DNA of 64,000 bases from contig NZ_VTGX01000004.1 of NCBI RefSeq assembly GCF_009729095.1, positions 558,001-622,000 on the forward strand. The letters are read 5' to 3'. The first letter of the stretch is position 1. Each line of letters starts with the position of its first letter. The notes beneath the pieces are model-generated. The model made no database searches and was not told where the DNA came from. It saw only the letters and a list, made by a program, of their open reading frames with translations. Source of the DNA: Mycolicibacterium sp. CBMA 247. GTDB taxonomy: Bacteria > Actinomycetota > Actinomycetes > Mycobacteriales > Mycobacteriaceae. A program made the translations under genes and the position numbers. Of this stretch, positions 9,095-17,431 are shown in pieces.

Positions 9095-9116
9095 GGTACC
9101 CGGTACCCTTGGTACC
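9095..9116 (+). promoter_or_regulatory. Triple GGTACC cluster before hydrolase
   Basis: GGTACC occurs at 9095, 9102 and 9111, and the last copy touches the GTG start codon at 9117. No ribosome binding site is visible in between. The middle copy sits in CCGGTACCC, which also occurs before the diiron oxygenase gene (41019-41027). This is a possible operator or leaderless-promoter element. Confidence 0.45.
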
Positions 9117-10130
9117 GTGAATTCGCTCGATTGGCGTAGCCGCCCGGCCACCGTGCACTTCGGCCCCGCATCCCTGCAGTCCAGAGCGCTCGGCTGGACC
9201 ACCGCGATCTTCGTCCGCCCATTGCTGGGTCTGCTGACCCTGATCGGGCTTGGCATCAACCGGGTCGCCCCCGCGCTGCTGCAGCGGGCCCACCTCGATG
9301 TCATCGACCGGCCGCTGCGGGCCATCAAACCGCTGCCCGGCACCGAGGTGACGCCGGTGTCGCTGCCCAACTGCCCGGCCGAATGGGTGATCGCCCCCGA
9401 GGCCCGCGACTCCGATCTGGTGATCGTCTACCTGCACGGCTCGGCGCTGGTGACCCTTGGCCTGAACTCGCACCGGCGCTTCGTGTCGAAGCTGTCGGCC
9501 ACCACCGGGGCCCGTGTGCTCAACGTCGGGTACCGGTTGGCCCCGCAGGCTGACATCGACGACGCCGTGGCCGATGGCCTTGACGGCTACCGCCTGGCGC
9601 TGTCGCTCGGATTTGCGCCCAATCGGATTGTCCTGGCGGGTGATTCAGCCGGCGGACTGATGGCCGCCGACACCGCGATCGCCGCCCGCGACGCCGGCCT
9701 GCCGGTGCCCGCCGGACAGGTGCTGCTCTCACCGCTGACCTCGTCTGACATGGACCTGAAATACCGTGCGCTGCAGCACCATCGCGATGTGCTGTTCCCG
9801 TTCATGACGGTGAAGTTCATCTACGAGGTGTTCGCCACGGTCAACGGCACCCGTCCCACACCGGTGATGCCCCCCGAGGCGGATCTACACGGGCTGGGGC
9901 CGTTCCTGTTCCAGGTCGGTACCCACGAGATGCTGATCAACGACACCTTCACCCTGGCCGACCAACTCCAGGCCAGTGGTGTTCAGGCGTGGGTTCAGGT
10001 GTGGGACAAGGCAATGCACATGTTCCAGCTGAGTTTCGACATCAACCCCGATGCACGTCACGCCGTCGACGAGATCACCTCGTTCATCGCCTACGCGACC
10101 ACCGAGGCCGAGGACGAGGCGAGCGCGTAG
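9117..10130 (+). CDS. Alpha/beta hydrolase, hormone-sensitive-lipase-like
   Basis: 337 residues with a GTG start at 9117. A hydrophobic segment at about residues 27-50 may anchor it to the membrane. The nucleophile motif is GDSAG (Ser177). The oxyanion motif reads HGS (107-109) instead of the usual HGG. The position that usually holds the catalytic Asp (GxxDxLxD) reads THEMLIND, with Glu271. His301 is in HMFQ. The likely reaction is hydrolysis of an ester or short acyl chain. The odd residues leave activity uncertain. It may be read through from the kinase 36 bases upstream. A perfect palindrome follows (10156-10200). Confidence 0.85.
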   Translation: MNSLDWRSRPATVHFGPASLQSRALGWTTAIFVRPLLGLLTLIGLGINRVAPALLQRAHLDVIDRPLRAIKPLPGTEVTPVSLPNCPAEWVIAPEARDSDLVIVYLHGSALVTLGLNSHRRFVSKLSATTGARVLNVGYRLAPQADIDDAVADGLDGYRLALSLGFAPNRIVLAGDSAGGLMAADTAIAARDAGLPVPAGQVLLSPLTSSDMDLKYRALQHHRDVLFPFMTVKFIYEVFATVNGTRPTPVMPPEADLHGLGPFLFQVGTHEMLINDTFTLADQLQASGVQAWVQVWDKAMHMFQLSFDINPDARHAVDEITSFIAYATTEAEDEASA

Positions 10131-10155
10131 CTGCGCCGCGTTCAGGCCGCGAAAG

Positions 10156-10200
10156 CAACGCTATGGTCGTTGGCGCCGACGCCACGCGACCATAGCGTTG
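10156..10200. repeat. Perfect palindrome of the CCATNGCGTTG family
   Basis: Perfect 14-bp arms (10156-10169 and 10187-10200) around a 17-base spacer. The outer flanks GCGAAAG and ATCTCGC extend the pairing partly. It separates the convergent hydrolase and purH genes, so it probably acts as a bidirectional terminator. Closely related arms occur at 17100-17144. Confidence 0.8.
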
Positions 10201-10212
10201 ATCTCGCGTGCT

Positions 10213-11775
10213 CTAGTGCGCGAAATGCCTTGCACCGGTGAGGTACAGCGAAACCCCGGCGGCCTCCGCGGCCGCGGTCACCTCGGCGTCACGCACCGAA
10301 CCGCCCGGGTGCACGATGGCCTTCACGCCGGCGTTCGTCAGCGTCTCCAGCCCATCAGGGAACGGGAAGAACGCATCGGAGGCCGCGACCGCACCGGGCA
10401 CCCGGTCCCCCGCGCGCTGCACGGCCAGCCCGGCCGCGTCGACGCGATTCACCTGTCCCATACCGACACCCACCGTGGCGCCGTCCTTGGCGATCACGAT
10501 CGCATTGGACTTGACCGCGCGGCAGGCCCGCCAGGCGAACACCAGATCGCTCAGTGTCTGCGGGTCGGCCGGCTCACCCGTGGCCAGCGCCCAGTTGGCC
10601 GGATCATCACCCTCGGCGTCCAGCGCGTCGCGCTGCTGCAGCAGCACACCGCCACTGATCTGGCGCAGCTCGATGCCGCCCACCAATGGCTCTGAGGCCA
10701 CCAGGATGCGGATGTTCTTCTTGCGGGCCAACACTTCGACGGCGCCGGCCTCATACGCCGGGGCGATGATGACCTCGGTGAAGATGTCGGCCACGGTCTC
10801 GGCCATCTCGACACTGACCTCGGTGTTCGAGGCGATCACGCCGCCGAACGCGCTCAGCGGATCGCACGCGTGGGCCTTGCGGTGCGCATCGGCCACTGAC
10901 TCCGAGGAGACTGCGATGCCACACGGGTTGGCGTGCTTGATGATCGCCACGCAGATCTGCTCGTGGTCGAACGCGGCCCGCCACGCGGCATCGGCGTCGG
11001 TGTAGTTGTTGTAGGACATCTCCTTGCCGTGCAGCTGCTCGGCCTGGGCCAGCCCGGGCCACGCGGAGTCGTCGCGGTACACGGCGGCCTGCTGATGCGG
11101 GTTCTCGCCATAGCGCAGCACCGCGCTGCGATGCCAGGTGCCGGCGAACCACGCCGGCAGCGGCTGGTGCGGCTCTTCCGGCGACAGGGTCGACCCCATC
11201 CAGCCGGCCACCGCGACGTCGTACTCGGCGGTGTGCCGGAAGGCCAACGACGCCAGCTTCTTCCGCTCATCGAGGGTGAAGCCACCGGCCCGAACCGCGG
11301 CCAGCACACCGTCATAGCCCAGCGGATCGACCACCACGGCCACACTCGGATGGTTCTTGGCCGCCGCCCGCACCATCGACGGTCCGCCGATGTCGATCTG
11401 CTCGACACACTCGTCCACCGATGCCCCGGACTCCACGGTCTCGGAGAACGGGTACAGGTTCACCACCACCAGCTCGAACGCCTCGACCTCGAGCTCCTGC
11501 AGGGCAGCAACGTGTTCGGGCTTGCGGGTGTCGGCCAGCAGACCGGCGTGCACACGTGGGTGCAGGGTCTTGACCCGGCCGTCCAGCACCTCGGGGAAGC
11601 CCGTCACCTCCTCGACCGGGGTGACCGGAACACCAGCTGCGGCAATGGTTTTGGCGGTCGACCCGGTGGAGACGATGGCCACGCCCGCCTCGTGCAGACC
11701 GTGGGCCAGATCGGCCAGGCCGGTCTTGTCATAGACACTGATCAGCGCCCGTCGGATCGGTTTCTTCTCGCTCAC
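10213..11775 (-). CDS. purH: Bifunctional AICAR formyltransferase / IMP cyclohydrolase
   Basis: 520 residues, the usual PurH length. It performs the last two steps of IMP synthesis: formylation of AICAR with 10-formyl-THF, then ring closure. The N-terminal cyclohydrolase domain is clear (ISVYDKTGL, VSTGSTAKTI, DGRVKTLHPRVH). The C-terminal transformylase domain has KEMSYNNYTD, IKHANPCGIA and FPDGLE. The GTG start overlaps the stop of purN in a GTGA, so the two are coupled. Same order as in M. tuberculosis (Rv0956-Rv0957). Confidence 0.97.
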   Translation of the reverse strand: MSEKKPIRRALISVYDKTGLADLAHGLHEAGVAIVSTGSTAKTIAAAGVPVTPVEEVTGFPEVLDGRVKTLHPRVHAGLLADTRKPEHVAALQELEVEAFELVVVNLYPFSETVESGASVDECVEQIDIGGPSMVRAAAKNHPSVAVVVDPLGYDGVLAAVRAGGFTLDERKKLASLAFRHTAEYDVAVAGWMGSTLSPEEPHQPLPAWFAGTWHRSAVLRYGENPHQQAAVYRDDSAWPGLAQAEQLHGKEMSYNNYTDADAAWRAAFDHEQICVAIIKHANPCGIAVSSESVADAHRKAHACDPLSAFGGVIASNTEVSVEMAETVADIFTEVIIAPAYEAGAVEVLARKKNIRILVASEPLVGGIELRQISGGVLLQQRDALDAEGDDPANWALATGEPADPQTLSDLVFAWRACRAVKSNAIVIAKDGATVGVGMGQVNRVDAAGLAVQRAGDRVPGAVAASDAFFPFPDGLETLTNAGVKAIVHPGGSVRDAEVTAAAEAAGVSLYLTGARHFAH

Positions 11776-12401
11776 CGTATGGTCGCCTTTCGTCCAGTCA
11801 AGGTCACGCCGCGGGTTGCCAGCGCGGCCAGCACATCCACCAGCAGTCGTCGTTCGACCACCTTGATGCGCTCGTGCAAAGTCTCTTCGGTGTCATCATC
11901 GAGCACCTCGATGGCCCGTTGGGCCAGAATCGGCCCGGTATCCATGCCGGAGTCCACGAGATGCACCGTGCAGCCCGTCACCCGTACGCCGTACGCCAGC
12001 GCCTCGGGGACCGCATGCGCCCCCGGGAACGCGGGCAGCAACGCCGGATGGGTGTTGACCACCCGGCCCGGGAAACGGGAAAGGAATTGGTCGCCCAGCA
12101 TTTTCATGAACCCGGCCGAGACCACCAAATCCGGCTGATGCTCAGCGGTGGCCGCGGTGACCGCGGCATCCCAGGCGTCGCGGTCCGGATAATCGCCCAG
12201 CCGCACGGTGTAGGACGGCACCCCGGCCGCTGCCGCGATGTCCACCGCGGCACAGTTGCGATCGGTCCCGACCGCAACCACCCGCGCCGGATAGTCGTCG
12301 ACGGCGGCGGCCAGTAGCGAGGCGAGCAACGAGCCTGTCCCCGAAGCCAGCACTACCAGCCGTGCCGGTGCACTCGGAGGCACTTGTAGCGGTTGCTGCA
12401 C
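11772..12401 (-). CDS. purN: Phosphoribosylglycinamide formyltransferase
   Basis: 209 residues from a GTG at 12401 (VQQPLQVPP), 10 bases after the stop of the membrane protein gene; the frame is open well beyond this but only as a shadow of the upstream gene. It transfers a formyl group from 10-formyl-THF to GAR in purine synthesis. Family motifs are the N-terminal ASGTGS loop, NTHPALLPAF with the catalytic Asn and His, and HLVDSGMDTGP with the catalytic Asp. Coupled to purH by a 4-base overlap. Confidence 0.95.
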   Translation of the reverse strand: MQQPLQVPPSAPARLVVLASGTGSLLASLLAAAVDDYPARVVAVGTDRNCAAVDIAAAAGVPSYTVRLGDYPDRDAWDAAVTAATAEHQPDLVVSAGFMKMLGDQFLSRFPGRVVNTHPALLPAFPGAHAVPEALAYGVRVTGCTVHLVDSGMDTGPILAQRAIEVLDDDTEETLHERIKVVERRLLVDVLAALATRGVTLTGRKATIR

Positions 12402-12411
12402 GCGCAGCAGC

Positions 12412-13911
12412 CTAGTCGCCCGCGCGGCGCGGCCGATCGCCGGTCGCGTCGTCGTCAACGATGAAGTGGTCCTCGGGATCCTCATCGAGGTCGTCAAAGG
12501 CCCGGTTGCGGGGTTCGTAGACGGTCTCCTGCACGTCCTCGTACTCGTCGTGCTCGTCGTTCGGCTGGTATTCCGGCTCGTCGGCGCCGGGCTCCTCGGC
12601 CGACCACGACACCAGGGGCTCGTCGGGTTCCGGGTCCGGTTCGGGCTCAGCCTCGACGTACTCGATGTCACCGTCCGCCTCGACGTACTCATCGTCGTAG
12701 TCGTCGTCTTCCAACTCTTCTTCATCGACCGGCTCAGGCTGGGGCGCTACCGGCTCGGGCTGGGGCGCGGCCACGGGCCGGGGCTTGCGGGTCAGGCCGC
12801 CGGACATGGCCACCGTCAACCCGCCGATCCCGGCGAACCACAGGAACACCGCGGGCGCGAACGTCGACTGGTCCACCCCGACCTCACCGAAATTGCCCAA
12901 CCGGCCGCCACCGGCGTAACCGGCCAGCGCCATCGTCACCGCCGCCAGCACCGCCGCCACCAGCAACTTGCCTGTGGCAGCCCCGACCGGAAGCGGACGT
13001 CGCGCGCACTGCTGGCCCAGCGCGACCGCCGAGGCCGCCCCCACGATCAGCAGCGCCACCCAGATCGGGCCCAACGGCGGCGCAGGAACCGCGGCGAGCA
13101 CGGGAACCGCGGGGATATCGCCGCCGAACACCGTGAACGAACTGAAGGCGGCCAGCCCGACATGGGCACTGGAACCCACCGCGATGGCCGAGGCGCCCAC
13201 GATCACGTTGGGGATGTAGAGGATCGACAACACAGTGAGGCTGAGCTGGCCGAACAAGCTGTCGGTGATGGCGAACAGATCGTGCATCGTGCCCCAATGC
13301 ACCACCAGCGAGGCCGCCGTCACGGCACCGGAAAGCCCGAACAGGGCGAGCACCCCGGCGACTGCGGCACGGATCGCGTCAGGCAGCCAGCTCGGCAGCG
13401 GCGAGGCGGCCAACGTGCGGCGCCCCACCTTCGACCCGACGCCGATCAGCGCGCCGATCGCATGCACAGCCAGCACACTGCAGAAAGCGCGCAGGGCACT
13501 CGGGGTCTGCAGTTCGCTGATCACCGAGGCCGCGTCATGAATGACAGCCAACAGGATGGCCGCAACAAGAATCGGCCCGCCGAGCGCCGAGGCCACTACC
13601 CAGCGGGTGATGAACCAGGAAGAGTTCGGCGCGGTGGCCGCGGCCGTGGTGCGCGCGGTGCCCCAGATCATCGCCAGGGCGGGCAGCAGCGGCATCACGC
13701 CGAGCTCGCTGCCGCCGATCGACACCGGCACCTGATGCACGCCCAGCCACATGCTGGCGATCGCACCGAGCGCGCCCGTCATGTCGCTGTTGGCGATCAG
13801 CAGTTGCAACAGGACAACCGCGGCGATGACCACCAGCGCTACGACGGACGGCCCGAACGCGACCCGGAGCAACTCACGTGCCTGGCGGGTGCCGACTGGC
13901 CGGTTACTCAC
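12412..13911 (-). CDS. Polytopic membrane protein with acidic tail (Rv0955-like, DUF6350)
   Basis: About 499 residues from a GTG at 13911, chosen because GAGGAG lies 11 bases before it; an in-frame ATG at 13947 would add 12 residues. Roughly ten hydrophobic helices fill residues 20-380, rich in Ala, Val and Gly. The last 115 residues are a disordered, strongly acidic cytoplasmic-type tail (runs such as EEELEDDDYDDEY). It matches the conserved mycobacterial membrane protein that precedes purN (Rv0955). Its function is unknown to me. Co-transcription with purN-purH is likely from the 10-base gap. Confidence 0.85.
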   Translation of the reverse strand: MSNRPVGTRQARELLRVAFGPSVVALVVIAAVVLLQLLIANSDMTGALGAIASMWLGVHQVPVSIGGSELGVMPLLPALAMIWGTARTTAAATAPNSSWFITRWVVASALGGPILVAAILLAVIHDAASVISELQTPSALRAFCSVLAVHAIGALIGVGSKVGRRTLAASPLPSWLPDAIRAAVAGVLALFGLSGAVTAASLVVHWGTMHDLFAITDSLFGQLSLTVLSILYIPNVIVGASAIAVGSSAHVGLAAFSSFTVFGGDIPAVPVLAAVPAPPLGPIWVALLIVGAASAVALGQQCARRPLPVGAATGKLLVAAVLAAVTMALAGYAGGGRLGNFGEVGVDQSTFAPAVFLWFAGIGGLTVAMSGGLTRKPRPVAAPQPEPVAPQPEPVDEEELEDDDYDDEYVEADGDIEYVEAEPEPDPEPDEPLVSWSAEEPGADEPEYQPNDEHDEYEDVQETVYEPRNRAFDDLDEDPEDHFIVDDDATGDRPRRAGD

Positions 13912-13970
13912 TTGCTGGGCTGCTCCTCGCAATGATCGCGCGTGCACGGGAAGCGCACGCGCCGATCAGC

Positions 13971-14807
13971 TTACGACGGCGCAGGGCCAGATTGCTGTGA
14001 AGGCGACTGCTGTGCCGGGACGCCAGTGGTGGGCGTCGAGGCGTTCGACTGCTGCGGCTGGCCGTAGGTGGGGTAGCCGGTCGGAGGGGTCGGCGGGCCG
14101 CTCGGCTGCTGCCCCTGCGGGCCCTGCGGCGACTGCACGGGAAAACCACCGGTGTTCGGGCCACTGGCGTAGCCGCCGTACTGCGACGGGTAACCGGGAC
14201 GCTGCGGCTGAGCCTGCTGGTAGGGCTGGCCACCGTGCTGCGGCTGGTGCTGCTGGCCGTAGTACTGCGACGGACCCCCGTACTGGCCATACTGCGGCTG
14301 CTGCTCGAACTGCGGCTTGGGCGCCGGCGGAGTGATGACACCAGAGTCGAGCAGGAGCGCACCGATCCCGGCAACAGTCTGGATCAGAGTGAGGACAAGC
14401 AGCGTCCACAGCGCCCACCCGCCATCGGCGCCGACCGTCACTGCCGCGCCGATCACAAACAAGAAGGCAATGGTCGCGGCAACGGCGGAGGCCGCCGCGT
14501 AATTCTTCTGCTTCGGCAGCAGGCTGACGCCGGCCAACAGGCCCGCCAACAGCGGAACCGCCACAACCAAGATGATGGCCTGCTGAGCCCCGGCCTCCAG
14601 GGCGAAACTCGTCAAGTAGACGAGGAAGCCGGCAACGGCCACCACGCCCAGCAAGATCTCGCGCAGGTTGTTCTCGCCAGGCTCCGCAGCGGCTGGGGCG
14701 GGCGGGACGGGCGCGGGGGCCGCCTTGGCGAACTGCTGAGTCGCATCGAACTGCGAACCCGACTGTGGGGGTGGCGGGTATCCGGGGTTACTGGGCGGGT
14801 AGGTCAT
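13971..14807 (-). CDS. 34-kDa-antigen-like membrane protein (Rv0954-like)
   Basis: 278 residues. A Pro-rich N-terminus is followed by four hydrophobic helices (about 50-155). The C-terminal 120 residues are a low-complexity Gln/Pro/Gly/Tyr tail (QYGQYGG, QPQHGGQPY). This is the architecture of the mycobacterial 34-kDa antigen family (Rv0954; DUF5336). I recall a report placing Rv0954 in the cell-division complex, which I cannot check here. The ATG at 14807 is preceded by GAGAGG. It lies 59 bases upstream of the Rv0955-like gene and may head the same operon. Confidence 0.85.
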   Translation of the reverse strand: MTYPPSNPGYPPPPQSGSQFDATQQFAKAAPAPVPPAPAAAEPGENNLREILLGVVAVAGFLVYLTSFALEAGAQQAIILVVAVPLLAGLLAGVSLLPKQKNYAAASAVAATIAFLFVIGAAVTVGADGGWALWTLLVLTLIQTVAGIGALLLDSGVITPPAPKPQFEQQPQYGQYGGPSQYYGQQHQPQHGGQPYQQAQPQRPGYPSQYGGYASGPNTGGFPVQSPQGPQGQQPSGPPTPPTGYPTYGQPQQSNASTPTTGVPAQQSPSQQSGPAPS

Positions 14808-14941
14808 GACCTCTCCTGTGCTATCGAGCTTCGCGACGTGTGTTCACGCAGGCATGAATACCGACCACGTGAGCGATTCGAGCTTCCACGCTAGCGCACC
14901 CAACTGAGTGCAGGGTGCGCGTGCGTGGTGTCAGCGAGGTC

Positions 14942-16072
14942 TCAAGCCGATACCAGGACGGGTGCGTCGGCGGAATCCGTTTCGGCCGCTTCGATCTCGC
15001 GCACGAGCGGTAACACATTGGCGCCGAAGTACTCGATTTCCTCTTGAAAGTGCAGGAATCCGCCGAGGATCAGGTCGACGCCACGTTTGCGGTATGCGGC
15101 GATGCGTTCGGCGATCTGCTCGGGTGTGCCGATCAATTGGGTGCGGAAGCCGTCGTTGTACTGCACCAGGTCTTCGAAGCTGGAATCGGCCCACATGCCC
15201 TTCCTGTCGCCCGTGGAGTTGCCGGCCTGCTGCACCGCGTTGTGGAAGCCTTCGACGGCGGGCTTGTTGGCCTTGGCGATGATCTCTTTGAGGGTTTCCT
15301 TTGCTTCCTTCTCTGTGTCGCGGGCGATGATGAAGCCGTTGAGACCGAACTTCACCTCACGGTTGGCGTTGCGGGCGTGATCACGGACCTCGACGACCTG
15401 TTCGGTGAGGCCGTCGAAGTCTTTGCCGTTGGAGAAGTACCAGTCGGCGTAATGACCGCCGTTACGCCGGGCCGCGGTGGAGTTGCCGCCCTGGAACAAC
15501 TCCGGGTTCGGGCGCTCAGGGGTGTTGAGTGGCTTGGGTTTGAGGGTGAAATCGTGGATGCGGTAGAAGTCGCCGCGGAAATCAACATCGTCCTCGGTCC
15601 AGATCTTGCGCAGTACCTGCAGGAATTCCGCGCTGCGCCGGTAGCGCTCGTCGTGTTCGAGCCACGGTTCGCCCAGGTGGGTGAACTCGTCTTTGAACCA
15701 GCCGGAGACGACGTTGACCGCGAACCGGCCACCTGACAGGTGATCGGCGGTGGCGCCGAGCTTGGCCAGCACACCCGGCTGCCACAGGCCCGGGTGGACG
15801 GCGGCGATGACCTTGAGTTTCTGGGTGGCCAGCAGCAGCGCGAGGCTGAAGCTGGTGGATTCGTGCTGGTACTCGGCGCCGTAGCTGGCCTCATAGCGGA
15901 CCTGGGACAGCGCGTACTCGAAGCCGTTGCGCTCCGCGGTCTGGGCGAGCTTCTTGTTGTATTCGTAGTTCCAGTCGGTGCGCTGCTCGATATCGCTGGT
16001 GACCAGGCCGCCACTGACATTGGGCACCCAGTAGGCAAATTTGACGTGGTCGGCGATGCGTTCAGTCGTCAT
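14942..16072 (-). CDS. sfnG: Dimethylsulfone monooxygenase (SfnG type)
   Basis: 376 residues with a bacterial-luciferase-like fold. The N-terminus (KFAYWVPNVSGGLV, IEQRTDWNYEYN) and the segments HPGLWQPGV, ADHLSGGRFAVNVVSGWF and FQGGNSTAAR are characteristic of FMNH2-dependent SfnG. These enzymes oxidise dimethylsulfone to methanesulfinate for sulfur supply. No flavin reductase gene is adjacent, so the FMNH2 must come from elsewhere. The gene sits between the Rv0954 and Rv0953c equivalents, where M. tuberculosis has nothing comparable as far as I recall, and is divergent from the F420-type gene at 16202. Confidence 0.88.
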   Translation of the reverse strand: MTTERIADHVKFAYWVPNVSGGLVTSDIEQRTDWNYEYNKKLAQTAERNGFEYALSQVRYEASYGAEYQHESTSFSLALLLATQKLKVIAAVHPGLWQPGVLAKLGATADHLSGGRFAVNVVSGWFKDEFTHLGEPWLEHDERYRRSAEFLQVLRKIWTEDDVDFRGDFYRIHDFTLKPKPLNTPERPNPELFQGGNSTAARRNGGHYADWYFSNGKDFDGLTEQVVEVRDHARNANREVKFGLNGFIIARDTEKEAKETLKEIIAKANKPAVEGFHNAVQQAGNSTGDRKGMWADSSFEDLVQYNDGFRTQLIGTPEQIAERIAAYRKRGVDLILGGFLHFQEEIEYFGANVLPLVREIEAAETDSADAPVLVSA

Positions 16073-16178
16073 GTGGGTGATCCCAGCAAACGCATCGGCG
16101 CTCGTCGCGGGTATCGCTCGCGGTGAAGTTTTCTCCCCCGGGCATGCCCAACGAGACGGACCGTCTTGCTACTCGGAT

Positions 16179-16192
16179 TGAAACACGTTCTA
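16179..16192. promoter_or_regulatory. KstR-type operator
   Basis: TGAAACACGTTCTA fits the KstR consensus TNNAACNNGTTNNA at every fixed position. It ends 9 bases before the ATG of the F420-type oxidoreductase at 16202 and lies 106 bases upstream of sfnG. KstR represses sterol-catabolism genes in mycobacteria. A second box (43574) sits in almost the same position before a related gene. Confidence 0.75.
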
Positions 16193-16201
16193 ATCCTGGT
16201 C

Positions 16202-17050
16202 ATGGACTACGGGCTTGTTCTCTTCACCAGTGACCGCGGCATCGCGCCGGCCAAAGCCGCCAAGCTCGCCGACGATCACGGCTTCACGACGTTCTACGTG
16301 CCCGAACACACCCACATCCCGGTCAAGCGGCAGGCCGCCCACCCCACCACCGGCGACGAGTCCCTGCCCGATGACCGCTACATGCGCACCCTGGATCCGT
16401 GGGTGTCGCTCGGCACGGCGTGCGCAGTGACCTCGCGGGTGCGGTTGTCGACGGCCGTCGCGCTGCCCGTCGAGCACGACCCGATCACCCTGGCCAAATC
16501 CATCGCCACCCTTGACCACCTCTCCGGTGGACGAGTGTCGTTGGGTGTGGGATTCGGTTGGAACACAGACGAACTCGCCGACCACAACGTTCCCCCGGGC
16601 CGTCGCCGCACCATGCTGCGCGAGTACCTGGAAGCCATGCGCGCGCTGTGGACCGAGGAAGAAGCCTCCTACGAAGGCGAATTCGTGAACTTCGGGCCGT
16701 CCTGGGCCTGGCCCAAGCCGGTGCAGTCGCACATCCCCATTTTGGTGGGTGCGGCGGGCAATGAGAAGAACTTCAAGTGGATCGCGAAGTCGGCCGACGG
16801 CTGGATCACCACGCCGCGCGACTTCAACATCGACGAGCCGGTCAAGCTCCTGCAGGACACCTGGGCCGCGGCCGGGCGCGACGGCGCCCCGCAGATCGTG
16901 GCGCTGGACTTCAAGCCGGACCCGGAGAAGCTGGCGCACTGGCGCGAACTGGGCGTCACCGAGGTGCTGTTCGGATTGCCGGACAAGTCCGAGGACGAGG
17001 TGTCGGCGTACGTGGAGCGCCTCGCCGGCAAGCTGGCGACTCTCGTCTAG
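16202..17050 (+). CDS. LLM-class F420-dependent oxidoreductase (Rv0953c-like)
   Basis: 282 residues from the ATG at 16202, the same length as I recall for Rv0953c. It shows a luciferase-like TIM barrel: LDHLSGGRVSLGVGFGWN near residues 100-120, EAMRALWTEEEASYEGEFV, and PILVGAAGNEK. These features are typical of the F420-dependent subfamily with unknown substrate (TIGR03619-like). The KstR-type box immediately upstream suggests a role linked to sterol or lipid catabolism. Convergent with the thiolase-like gene; two palindromes lie between. Confidence 0.88.
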   Translation: MDYGLVLFTSDRGIAPAKAAKLADDHGFTTFYVPEHTHIPVKRQAAHPTTGDESLPDDRYMRTLDPWVSLGTACAVTSRVRLSTAVALPVEHDPITLAKSIATLDHLSGGRVSLGVGFGWNTDELADHNVPPGRRRTMLREYLEAMRALWTEEEASYEGEFVNFGPSWAWPKPVQSHIPILVGAAGNEKNFKWIAKSADGWITTPRDFNIDEPVKLLQDTWAAAGRDGAPQIVALDFKPDPEKLAHWRELGVTEVLFGLPDKSEDEVSAYVERLAGKLATLV

Positions 17051-17099
17051 TTCTAGGGTTAGCGTCGGCGCTGACGTTCTGGCTAGTTCGCGCCGAAAT

Positions 17100-17144
17100 C
17101 AACGCCATGGTCGTAAAAGTTCGAGGGGAACGACCATGGCGTTG
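17100..17144. repeat. Perfect palindrome of the CCATNGCGTTG family
   Basis: Perfect 15-bp arms (17100-17114 and 17130-17144) around a 15-base spacer, with flanks CGAAAT and ATCTCG that continue the pairing with one mismatch. The arms differ from the copy at 10156-10200 by one base. It follows the F420-type gene by 49 bases and is likely its terminator. Confidence 0.8.
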
Positions 17145-17370
17145 ATCTCGCGGTTACGCTGACGCGGGTGCGTGCAGTTGGACGCCTCGTTGTCTGCGTA
17201 ACCGCCGTTGCTGCCCGCCCAGCAGGTCTTGCTCGGTATCCGACGGATGAGCTCGTCTGCGGTGTCACTGACGACGGCGTGCCGCGTCGCCGATCGCGGG
17301 TTTGTGTTATCGCCCGAGCGCACGACGCTGTTGTGAGCGTGTCGGAATCTCCTGGCGATATATGACCTCG
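17145..17370. other. Intergenic remainder between convergent genes
   Basis: About 225 bases between two palindromes. No frame has a credible start or family resemblance. I see no gene here; it may be residue of an insertion, since this is where the gene order leaves the M. tuberculosis order. Confidence 0.4.
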
Positions 17371-17400
17371 AAACCTGATACCGCATGCGGTATCAGGTTT
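17371..17400. terminator. Perfect 30-bp palindrome, likely terminator
   Basis: The two 15-base halves (17371-17385, 17386-17400) are exact reverse complements with no spacer; the outer ends are AAACCTGATACC and its complement. On the minus strand it ends in GGTTT and lies about 30 bases after the stop of the thiolase-like gene. It could instead be a protein-binding site. Confidence 0.7.
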
Positions 17401-17431
17401 CCAGCCCTAGTGTGGCGCCCCGAACAGAGCG

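Noticed and set aside
12466..13935. Nearly 490-codon plus-strand frame
   Set aside because: Shadow of the Rv0955-like membrane protein gene; the product is His/Arg/Gln-rich with no fold.
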